From Candidatus Rokuibacteriota bacterium (GTDB lineage: Bacteria > Methylomirabilota > Methylomirabilia > Rokubacteriales > CSP1-6), in the NCBI GenBank assembly GCA_003221515.1, contig QHSI01000120.1, positions 1 to 36,320 on the forward strand: a stretch of DNA of 36,320 nt, read 5' to 3'. The notes below the pieces were generated by a model. It had not been told where the DNA came from, did not search any database, and was given only the letters and a program-made list of their open reading frames with translations. The position numbers and the translations under genes were made by a program. Below are positions 23,118 to 28,556 of the stretch, piece after piece. Every line of letters begins with the position of its first letter. Positions within the stretch are counted from its first letter, which is position 1.

Positions 23118-23426
23118 CTACGAGCTTTTGAAAGCGTTCATCGCGGTCACCAGGGCCGGCGTGCCACCGAACAGGTAGGCGACTTCGACGGCTTCCTGGA
23201 TCTCCGCCTCCGAGGCGCCGGCGCCGCGCGCGCGGTTGGCGATGTTCGTCACGCCGTCCGGGTGCGACTGAAGCGCGTCCACGATCATCGTCATGAGGTG
23301 CTTGTACTTCGCCGGGATGGCGCCGTCGCGCAGCACGTGCTCGCGCTGCGTCATGTAGGTCTCGACGAACTTCGGGTCACGCTGCTGCAGCGGCTGAATC
23401 CACGGGGGCGGGGTCGGCTGGGCCAT
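23118..23426 (-). CDS. Carboxymuconolactone decarboxylase (AhpD-like) family protein lacking active-site cysteines
   Basis: A 102-residue all-helical protein of the CMD/AhpD-like family: FVETYMTQREHVLRDGAIPAKYKHLMTMIVDAL, followed by the AGASEAEIQEAVEVAYLFGG helix that is highly characteristic of the family. In AhpD-type members a CxxC...H motif sits between these segments. Here the corresponding stretch is QSHPDGVTNIANRARG with no cysteine, so a thiol-peroxidase role is unlikely; a decarboxylase-like or purely structural role is possible. GGAGGG precedes the ATG by 6 nt. It follows the VapC gene by 19 bp on the same strand and may be co-transcribed with the redox/toxin-antitoxin block. Confidence 0.87.
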   Translation of the reverse strand: MAQPTPPPWIQPLQQRDPKFVETYMTQREHVLRDGAIPAKYKHLMTMIVDALQSHPDGVTNIANRARGAGASEAEIQEAVEVAYLFGGTPALVTAMNAFKSS

Positions 23427-23445
23427 CGGTCCCTCCTTATGACGG

Positions 23446-23814
23446 TCACCTGACGACGACGGTATCCGGAAGACCCTCGAAGTCCGTGTCGCTGCTTACC
23501 AGGATCGCGCCGAAGCGCCGAGCAGTAGCGTACACAAGCGAATCGGCCATGGCGAGACCGTGGTTGAGCGAGAGATCGGCGGCCTCGAGTGCGAGCGGCT
23601 CGTCGACGGGCGCAATGGTGGCGCGACGCAGTGCCGATACTGCTTCGATCGCGCGCTCCTCGCTGAGATCTCGCCGGATCACCTTGTAGACCTCGTAGAT
23701 CTCGAGCGCCGAAACGAGCAGCGGGTCGCGGCCCTCGATATAGGCGGCAAAGCGGCTCGCCTTCGACCGGTTGGCGAGATACTCGATCCAGCCACTCGAA
23801 TCGACCAGCGTCAG
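23446..23814 (-). CDS. vapC: VapC-family PIN-domain toxin, probable CTG start
   Basis: A PIN-domain ribonuclease of 122 residues. The acidic residues expected for Mg binding are all present: an Asp in LTLVDSSGWIEYL (residue 5), a Glu in VSALEIYEVYK, an Asp in AMADSLVYATA and an Asp in LVSSDTDFEGL. No ATG, GTG or TTG precedes the first strand. The codon located where the start must be is CTG at 23812-23814; its TG overlaps the VapB stop as CTGA, the position where ATGA is normal. Starting at the GTG at 23682 would delete the first Asp and more than a third of the fold. So either CTG is a true non-canonical start, or it is a mutated ATG. It is coupled to the VapB antitoxin gene. Confidence 0.75.
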   Translation of the reverse strand: MTLVDSSGWIEYLANRSKASRFAAYIEGRDPLLVSALEIYEVYKVIRRDLSEERAIEAVSALRRATIAPVDEPLALEAADLSLNHGLAMADSLVYATARRFGAILVSSDTDFEGLPDTVVVR

Positions 23815-24020
23815 AGGCGGTCCTTCTTCTCGCGAAGCCCCCGGGCGCTCACTCCGCGGGCGATGCCTCGGTAGGCGACCATCGGGCGCTCGGGAACGAG
23901 GAAGATCACCCCACCTTTATCGAGCACGGTGATCCGCATCCCCGGGCGTAGCCGCAGTCGCTCTCGCGCGCCGCGCGGGAGGACGAGTTGATACTTGCTG
24001 GACAGCGTCACGGTTTCCAT
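23811..24020 (-). CDS. vapB: VapB-type antitoxin (AbrB/MazE-like)
   Basis: A 69-residue DNA-binding antitoxin with the swapped-hairpin AbrB fold. It starts METVTLSSKYQLVLPRGARERLRLRPGMR, the canonical strand-loop-strand with K9 in the core SSKYQLVLP, continues with ITVLDKGGVIFLVPE, then a C-terminal tail (AYRGIARGVSARGLREK) that would cover the toxin. It represses its own operon and neutralises the PIN toxin in known pairs. The stop overlaps the start region of VapC by 4 bp. The start is ATG 24020; TAGCAT, 13 nt upstream on the minus strand, is a possible -10 box. The block is downstream of the OsmC/peroxiredoxin selenoprotein operon. Confidence 0.9.
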   Translation of the reverse strand: METVTLSSKYQLVLPRGARERLRLRPGMRITVLDKGGVIFLVPERPMVAYRGIARGVSARGLREKKDRL

Positions 24021-24057
24021 CGTCTTACCCGGATGCTATCGATCAGTAATCGGTAAG

Positions 24058-24573
24058 TCAAGGCTTACGCTCGAGCGGTGTGCCGTTGAGCAGCGTGCGG
24101 CCCGTCACCGGCACCGGGTTCTGCAACGCCTGCAGGACGAAGCAGCCGCGCTCGGCGTTGCGCACGACCTTCGCGACGCGCTCGGGCGGATCCGGCGAGT
24201 CGATCTCCAGCGTGGTCTCGGCGCCCACCATCCGGCCCTGGATCGTGTCGTTGAGCACCGAGCCGTCGACCCGGTAGCGCGCCGTCACCTTCATGCGCAT
24301 CCCGTTCACCGTGACCTTCAGCATGTGCCCGTACCGGGACACCTGGGTCATCAGTCAGAACGCGAGCGCGGCGCTGAAGTACATGAGCGGTGTGGGCGCC
24401 GAGCCGAGCCCGCCGAGGCTCGGTCCTTCGTCGGAGGCGAACGTCATGTGCCCGGCGCCGCCCCGGCTGACGGTCGCGAGCTTGAGGAACGGCGTGACCA
24501 GGTCGACGCTGGCGTCGAACACGATCTCCCGCGTCTCGACTTTCGGGTTGAGCCCCTCGGGCGCGGCGCTCAC
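24058..24573 (-). CDS. OsmC-like selenoprotein (in-frame UGA at catalytic Cys), copy 1
   Basis: Reading through one TGA (24355-24357) gives a 171-residue OsmC/Ohr-family thiol peroxidase. Sec73 sits in SAALAF-U-LMTQVSRYGHML, where the family's first redox Cys lies; the second redox Cys is kept in AERGCFVLQAL. Upstream, TREIVFDASVDLVT and GGLGSAPTPLMYFSAALAF form the N-terminal half, and VNGMRMKVTARYRVDGS plus PERVAKVVRNAERG the second. Right after the TGA lies a SECIS-like hairpin (24325-24342). The start is GTG 24573, overlapping the peroxiredoxin stop as GTGA, with GGAGG 6 nt upstream. Without recoding, one would see two unrelated fragments split at the active site. Likely role: reduction of organic hydroperoxides in the cytosol. 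Confidence 0.88.
24325..24342 (-). promoter_or_regulatory. Bacterial SECIS-like element in OsmC-like copy 1
   Basis: On the minus strand, 12 nt after the TGA, the RNA GUG-U-CCC-GGUAC-GGG-CAC folds into a stem with one bulged U and a GGUAC loop. E. coli fdhF has 3 bp, a bulged U, a short upper stem and a loop containing GGU at almost the same distance from UGA. The loop begins 19 nt after the UGA. Confidence 0.8.
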
Positions 24574-25232
24574 GACGCGCCTCCGTCGCGGAGCCCCTTC
24601 AGAATCTTGACGGTGTCGGCCGGCTCCGGTCGTCTCGTGTAATCGGGGTCGGCGTCGACCGCGCGGATCACGCCCCCGCGGTCGATCACGAAGCGGGCCG
24701 GCACCGGCAGCCGCCAGGTGCCGTCGCCGTTGCCGCGCGCCAGGTCGATGCCGAACTTGAGATAGATCGCGCACAGGTCGTCGGATAGGGTGAAGACCAG
24801 GCCGTACGCTTCGGCCACGCGGTTGCCGAAGTCGCGGAGCAGCGCGAACTCCATGGGCTTGGCCTCCTCGGTCTCACGCGGCGTGCGGGCCACCTGGGGC
24901 GAGATCACGGCCAGCGCCCCGCCGGCCGCGGTGATCTCGGGCAGGGCCTGCTGCAGAGCCTCCAGCTCTGCGTTGCAGTACGGTCACCAGCGGCCGCGGT
25001 AGAACGAGAGCACGACAGGCCCACGGGCCCGCAGCTCGGCGAGGCTGACGGTGCGGCCGGCCGCGTCGGGCAGCGCGAAGTCGGGCGCCTTCCGGCCGAC
25101 GGCGGCGATCCGGGTCATGATCCCGGAGGCGCGCAGGTCGTCGATGCTGCGCTCCATGACGGCGCGCGCCTCGGACGGGATGCGCGCCTTGGACGCCTCC
25201 CGCATCGTGTCGAGCCTTTCACGAAGTGTCAT
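24570..25232 (-). CDS. Peroxiredoxin-like selenoprotein (UxxC active site)
   Basis: With TGA 24984-24986 read as Sec, this is a 220-residue peroxiredoxin/AhpC-TSA-like protein. Sec83 lies in SFYRGRW-U-PYCNAELEAL, i.e. U-x-x-C in place of the standard CPYC. Preceding this is a typical thioredoxin-fold entry, GRKAPDFALPDAAGRTVSL, plus an N-terminal ~40-residue helical extension. Later come LAVISPQVAR, then EFALLRDFGNRVAEAYGLVF and the RFVIDRGGVIRAVDADPDY segment with its Arg. GGGAGG lies 5 nt before the ATG at 25232. A SECIS-like hairpin follows the UGA. It overlaps the OsmC-like gene downstream by 4 bp and is divergent, by 68 bp, from a second OsmC-like gene. Likely role: peroxide reduction with a selenolate nucleophile. 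Confidence 0.9.
24953..24971 (-). promoter_or_regulatory. Bacterial SECIS-like element in the peroxiredoxin-like gene
   Basis: Twelve nt after the UGA, GCAGAGC-UGGAG-GCUCUGC forms a perfect 7-bp stem with a 5-nt loop containing GG. The loop begins 19 nt after the UGA, the same distance as in OsmC-like copy 1. Bacterial SECIS elements need a loop guanine near the 5' side and a loop 16-37 nt from the UGA, both met here. Unlike copy 1 there is no bulged U. Confidence 0.75.
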
Positions 25233-25268
25233 GAGGACCTCCCAGGGCGGCATTCGCGTCGCCCTCGG

Positions 25269-25276
25269 TATATCAT
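25269..25276. promoter_or_regulatory. Candidate bidirectional promoter of the selenoprotein locus
   Basis: The 68 bp between the divergent peroxiredoxin-like and OsmC-like genes contain TATATCAT. On the plus strand TATCAT (25271-25276) is a 5/6 -10 match, 24 nt before the ATG at 25301. On the minus strand TATACC (25273-25268) is the corresponding weaker box. No -35 is obvious, as is common in this window. Confidence 0.4.
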
Positions 25277-25300
25277 GCGCTCCGAGCGAGGAGGTGTTCC

Positions 25301-25771
25301 ATGGGTCAGATCATCCACGTGACGAAGGCGCGCGTCGTCAAGGAACCGGGGCGCGGCATGAAGACGGCGTACCTGGACGCGTTCCCCGACACCCCCGTTC
25401 CCTACGGCATCCACGGGGGCATCAAGAAGTTCTACAAGACGGAGCCAGAGATCGAACGGCCCGCGACGCTGGACCATCTCGTGATGGCCGTGGCCGGCTG
25501 ACTCACGGGGAATATGGGAAGCGCGCTGGATGCGCGCGGGATCAAGAGCGCTCCGGACAACCTGGTCGCCCACGTCGAGGGGATCATCGAGGACGTCGAC
25601 GGCGTTCCTTTGATCACCACGATCCGCGTCCGCTACAGGTGCAAGATCCCCAAGGGCAAGCTGGCCGAGGCGGAGCGCGCGCTGGGCGTGCACGAGAAGG
25701 GCTGCCCGGCCAGCCAGTCCGTCCGCCGGGGCATCAACGTCGAGTACACCGCCGAGTTCGAAGAGGTGTGA
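25301..25771 (+). CDS. OsmC-like selenoprotein (in-frame UGA at catalytic Cys), copy 2
   Basis: Read through TGA 25499-25501, this gives a 156-residue OsmC/Ohr-like protein. Sec67 lies in LDHLVMAVAG-U-LTGNMGSALDARGI, the position of the family's catalytic Cys on the core helix. The second redox Cys is conserved in GVHEKGCPASQSV (about residue 137). The N-terminal half (ARVVKEPGRGMKTAYLDAF, then PYGIHGGIKKFYKTEPEIERPATLDHL) and the second (NLVAHVEGIIEDVDGVPLITTIRVRYR) fit the family. GAGGAGGT precedes the ATG by 5 nt. Copies 1 and 2 are clearly diverged members of the family, each with its own UGA and SECIS-like hairpin (25521-25537), which argues for real recoding rather than an error. It is divergent from the other two selenoprotein genes. 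Confidence 0.87.
25521..25537 (+). promoter_or_regulatory. Bacterial SECIS-like element in OsmC-like copy 2
   Basis: Nineteen nt after the UGA, GCGCGC-UGGAU-GCGCGC forms a perfect 6-bp stem. Its 5-nt loop, UGGAU, shares UGGA with the peroxiredoxin-like element. The loop starts 26 nt after the UGA, inside the usual 16-37 nt range. Confidence 0.7.
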
Positions 25772-25777
25772 CGGCAG

Positions 25778-26497
25778 CTAGTCAGCAGACAGATAGCGCT
25801 CGAGGAGCGCGCGGAACTCGCGAGATAGGACCACGCCGCCGAGCAGCTCGCTCGTGTCGACGAAGTACGGGCGGCCGAGGGTCGTGCCGTCGGCCAGCCA
25901 GAACGTGAGCCAGTAGCGCGGCTCGTCGACCGGGTGCGCCAGTGGCCGGCGCATCGCGCCGCGGACGACCATGTCGACGAGCGCACGGACGTCGCCGGGC
26001 GCGGTGATCTCGACCGGGCTCGCCGCCGGCACCGAAGGTGGCTCGCCGCGCCGGACCTCGATCGCGCGGACCCGGTTCTTGATGTCGTAGAGGTCGCCGC
26101 CGACCTTCGCGCGAGGATTGCGCCAGACCTGGTACAGAAAGACATGATCCTTCCACACGGCGGCCAGGCGGAACTCGGTCGCGTAGCCGCGGACGGCGTA
26201 CATCTTGGTACCGGCCGGCATGAACGCGGCGGACGCGTCGACCCCATACGGGCAGCCTCGCAGATCCTCGCCCAGCGAGCACTCGATCGTGGCGAACTCG
26301 ACGCCGAGATCGGTCCGCGTGAGCGAGCGGCCGGGCTCCCACGGCCAGCGGATGTAGTCGACGCCGTCGAACGTGACGTAGTCGAGAATGTTCGACGCGC
26401 CGGCATGCCCGGCCGACACGAGGAGCCCCAGGCCCAGGACGAGGACGCTCACGAACGGTATCGTCACGGCCACCCTATATGCAGGCGATACTACCAT
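25778..26497 (-). CDS. Hypothetical secreted protein (239 aa)
   Basis: I recognise no family. The N-terminus is a signal peptide or anchor (VTIPFVSVLVLGLGLLVSAGHAGA, about residues 11-34). It is followed by a beta-rich domain with several Trp/Tyr-rich strands (DYIRWPWEPGRSL, then YGVDASAAFMPAGTKMYAVRGYATEFRLAAVWKDHVFLYQVW) and two cysteines (IECSLGEDLRGCPYG) that could form a disulfide outside the cell. The C-terminal half (PRYWLTFWLADGTTLGRPYFVDTSELLG) looks like a small soluble domain. The start is uncertain: ATG 26497 or the GTG ten codons later, directly before the hydrophobic core. It is divergent from the Cys-rich gene at 26524 with almost no gap. Confidence 0.7.
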   Translation of the reverse strand: MVVSPAYRVAVTIPFVSVLVLGLGLLVSAGHAGASNILDYVTFDGVDYIRWPWEPGRSLTRTDLGVEFATIECSLGEDLRGCPYGVDASAAFMPAGTKMYAVRGYATEFRLAAVWKDHVFLYQVWRNPRAKVGGDLYDIKNRVRAIEVRRGEPPSVPAASPVEITAPGDVRALVDMVVRGAMRRPLAHPVDEPRYWLTFWLADGTTLGRPYFVDTSELLGGVVLSREFRALLERYLSAD

Positions 26498-26501
26498 CGG
26501 C

Positions 26502-26508
26502 TAGAGTA
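26502..26508. promoter_or_regulatory. Symmetric -10-like sequence between divergent genes
   Basis: TAGAGTA reads as TAGAGT rightward, 16 nt before the ATG at 26524, and as TACTCT leftward, 5 nt before the ATG at 26497. Both fit TAnnnT. One sequence could thus serve divergent transcription, as reported for symmetric bacterial -10 elements. Confidence 0.35.
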
Positions 26509-26523
26509 AGGCCTGGAGAGCAC

Positions 26524-26937
26524 ATGCCCGAGCGCGACCGCAAGTATCGCCAGCAGGGGTACCGTCCACCCGATCCCGGGGAGCGCCGGCGAGAGCCGCC
26601 GCCGAGCGACGCGCCGCGGAGCGGCGGAATGCTCGCGCAGCACACCGTGTCCCGGTGCGCGGCCTGCGGCGCGGTGCTGCCGATCGCGAACTCGACGCTC
26701 GAGCAGTGTCCGAGCTGCCAGGCCGCCATCCGCGCCTGCCGCCAGTGCACCCACTTCGACACGAGCCGACGCTTCGAGTGCGAAGAGCGCATCGCCCAGC
26801 GGATCGCGGACAAGAGCGCTCGCAACGACTGCGCCTCGTTCTCGCTCCGGGTCACGGTCGAGCGCGACGCCTCGCCCGACTCTACGCGCCCCAGCGACAT
26901 CCGCCGCGGGTTCGACAACCTGTTCAAGAAGAAGTAG
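26524..26937 (+). CDS. Cys-rich zinc-ribbon-like protein (137 aa)
   Basis: A 137-residue protein with a low-complexity, basic and proline-rich N-terminus (KYRQQGYRPPDPGERRREPPPSD) and then a cluster of cysteines. The spacings are CAAC, CPSC, CRQC and FECEE, followed by another Cys in NDCASF. Two CxxC pairs (AACGAVLPI and CPSCQAAIR) make one zinc ribbon, and CRQCTHFDTSRRFECEE supplies a further set. The function is unknown; such ribbons often bind nucleic acid or protein. GGAG lies 6 nt before the ATG at 26524. The frame stays open further left, but this start fits the ribosome site. It ends 7 bp before the AlgH-like gene, so the two are co-transcribed. Confidence 0.78.
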   Translation: MPERDRKYRQQGYRPPDPGERRREPPPSDAPRSGGMLAQHTVSRCAACGAVLPIANSTLEQCPSCQAAIRACRQCTHFDTSRRFECEERIAQRIADKSARNDCASFSLRVTVERDASPDSTRPSDIRRGFDNLFKKK

Positions 26938-26944
26938 TCGGGCG

Positions 26945-27538
26945 GTGCCGGCACTCCTCCTCGCCGTCATCCTCGCCCTGGGGACGACGGCCCACGGCCA
27001 AGAGCCCCCGACTCGACGGTCGCTCGCCGGGCGCTTGCTCGTGGCGACCGACGTGCTGCGCGACCCGCGGTTCGCCCGGACGGTGATCTACGTCGTCCGG
27101 CACAACGCCGACGGGGCGTTCGGGGTCGTCGTCAACTGGCCGCTGACCGACGTGCCGTACGCGCGTGCGCTGCGGCCGTTCGGGCTCGAGGTGCCGGCCG
27201 AGAGCGGCGACGTCCGGGTCCACTACGGCGGGCCGGTCGAGGAGCGACGCGGCTTCGTCCTGCACACGCCCGACTGGAAGGGCGAGGGCACGACGGTGGT
27301 CGACGATCACTTCGCGCTCACCGAGGATCCCAAGGTGCTGCAGGCGATGGCGAACGGCGCCGGTCCGCGACGGGCGCTGTTCATGCTGGGCTACGCCGGA
27401 TGGGCGCCGGGCCAGCTCGACGTCGAGATGAAGACCGGCGCCTGGGGCGTCGCCCCCGCCGACGAGCGACTCGTGTTCGACGAGGACCCCAAGCAGAAGT
27501 GGATCGAGGCGATGGCCCGCCGGATTCTCGACCTCTAA
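26945..27538 (+). CDS. AlgH/YqgE-family protein with N-terminal signal peptide
   Basis: A 197-residue protein with the UPF0301/AlgH fold: GRLLVATDVLRDPRFARTVIYVVRHNADGAFGVVVNWPL is the family's defining N-terminal block. VHYGGPVEERRGFVLHT, ALFMLGYAGWAPGQLDVEM and the ending EKWIEAMAR-type helix (QKWIEAMARRIL) complete the order. Unusually, the sequence starts PALLLAVILALGTTAHGQE, a cleavable leader that cytosolic YqgE proteins lack, so this member may be exported. The start is GTG 26945, 7 bp after the zinc-ribbon gene. The following amidohydrolase begins 13 bp after its stop. The function of the family is poorly defined; in Pseudomonas, AlgH is linked to alginate control. Confidence 0.85.
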   Translation: MPALLLAVILALGTTAHGQEPPTRRSLAGRLLVATDVLRDPRFARTVIYVVRHNADGAFGVVVNWPLTDVPYARALRPFGLEVPAESGDVRVHYGGPVEERRGFVLHTPDWKGEGTTVVDDHFALTEDPKVLQAMANGAGPRRALFMLGYAGWAPGQLDVEMKTGAWGVAPADERLVFDEDPKQKWIEAMARRILDL

Positions 27539-27551
27539 GGAGGACGCGCTC

Positions 27552-28556
27552 ATGAAGACCATCGACATCCACGCGCACCTCGTGCCGCGCTCGCTGTGGC
27601 AGGCCGCGGAGGCCCGCCGCGAGTGGCACGGCTTCCGTCACGAGCCCGGCGACGGGCTCGGCACCGTCCTGGGCAACGGCAAGCGCACGCAGTTCAACTC
27701 GCCGAAGGTGCGCTTCACGCCGGAGGAGCGGCTCAAGGACATGGACGCGCAGGGCGTGGACGTTCAGGTGGTCTCGATCCACACGCCGTTCTTCGGCTAT
27801 CACCTCGACGCCGCGCAGGGCCTGGCGCTGGCGCGCGAGGTCAACGACGAGATCGCGGGGATGGCCCGGCAATGGCCGACGCGCTTCGCAGGCCTCGCGA
27901 CGCTCCCGGTGCAGGACATCACGGCGTCGATCGACGAGCTGGAGCGCGCGGTGAACGTGCTCGGCCTCAAGGGCGTCGAGCTCGACACCGTGGTGAATGG
28001 CGAGAACTGGGACGAGCCGAAGTTCCGGCCGTTCTTCAAGGCGGCCGAGGCGATGGGCGCGGTGCTGTTCTTCCACCCGCAGCCGCAGCACAACTTCATG
28101 ATGCAGCGTACGACGCGCTACGGGCTCTTCAACAGCCTCGGCGTCATCGTCGAGGACGCCATCGTCGTCTCGGTCCTGATCTTCGGCGGCGTTTTCGACG
28201 CCTGCCCGAATCTCAAGGTGTGCATCGCCCACGGCGGCGGTCCGGCGTGCTACGCGATGGGACGCCTCGACCGGGGCTGGCAGGGCACGCCCGAGGCCAA
28301 CCGCGTCATCAAGCAGGCGCCCAGCACCTACCAGCGGCGCCTCTACTACGACACCGTGGTCGGCAGCGAGAAGGCGCTCCGTTACCTGCTCGACGAGGTC
28401 GGCGCCGACCGCGTGGTACTCGGCAGCGACTGGCCCTTCGTGCCGTGGCACCCCTCGCCCGTCACGTGGCTCCAGGGCATGAAGACGGTGACCGAGGACG
28501 AGAAAGAGAAGATCCTCTGGCGCAATCTCGAGGCGCTGCTGAGGCTCGAGTCATGA
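27552..28556 (+). CDS. ACMSD-like amidohydrolase (metal-dependent TIM-barrel), copy 2
   Basis: A 334-residue amidohydrolase-2 family enzyme, a close paralogue of 5202-6200. Long stretches are identical or nearly so (VSIHTPFFGYHLDA versus VSIHTPLFGYQLDA; LAREVNDEIAGMARQWP; VLFFHPQPQHN; CIAHGGGPAC; LGSDWPFV). Metal residues are H7-A-H9, a His in VLFFHPQ, a His in IAHGGGPA and an Asp in LGSDWPF. Like copy 1, it should decarboxylate or hydrolyse an aromatic or ring-opened carboxylate. AAGGAGG lies 8 nt before the ATG. The stop overlaps the start of the thioredoxin-like gene by 4 bp (ATGA), so the two are one operon. This repeated enzyme may reflect two related aromatic substrates. Confidence 0.93.
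   Translation: MKTIDIHAHLVPRSLWQAAEARREWHGFRHEPGDGLGTVLGNGKRTQFNSPKVRFTPEERLKDMDAQGVDVQVVSIHTPFFGYHLDAAQGLALAREVNDEIAGMARQWPTRFAGLATLPVQDITASIDELERAVNVLGLKGVELDTVVNGENWDEPKFRPFFKAAEAMGAVLFFHPQPQHNFMMQRTTRYGLFNSLGVIVEDAIVVSVLIFGGVFDACPNLKVCIAHGGGPACYAMGRLDRGWQGTPEANRVIKQAPSTYQRRLYYDTVVGSEKALRYLLDEVGADRVVLGSDWPFVPWHPSPVTWLQGMKTVTEDEKEKILWRNLEALLRLES

Noticed and set aside
23118-23426. A fourth selenoprotein (AhpD-like)
   Set aside because: Codons at the CxxC position are normal sense codons (His/Asp/Gly); no in-frame TGA.
24058-25771. Frameshift or nonsense pseudogenes instead of Sec recoding
   Set aside because: Frames before and after each TGA are the same, families continue without loss, and all three TGAs fall on catalytic Cys columns with SECIS-like hairpins; a pseudogene explanation would need three coincidences. 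It cannot be fully excluded without the Sec machinery genes.
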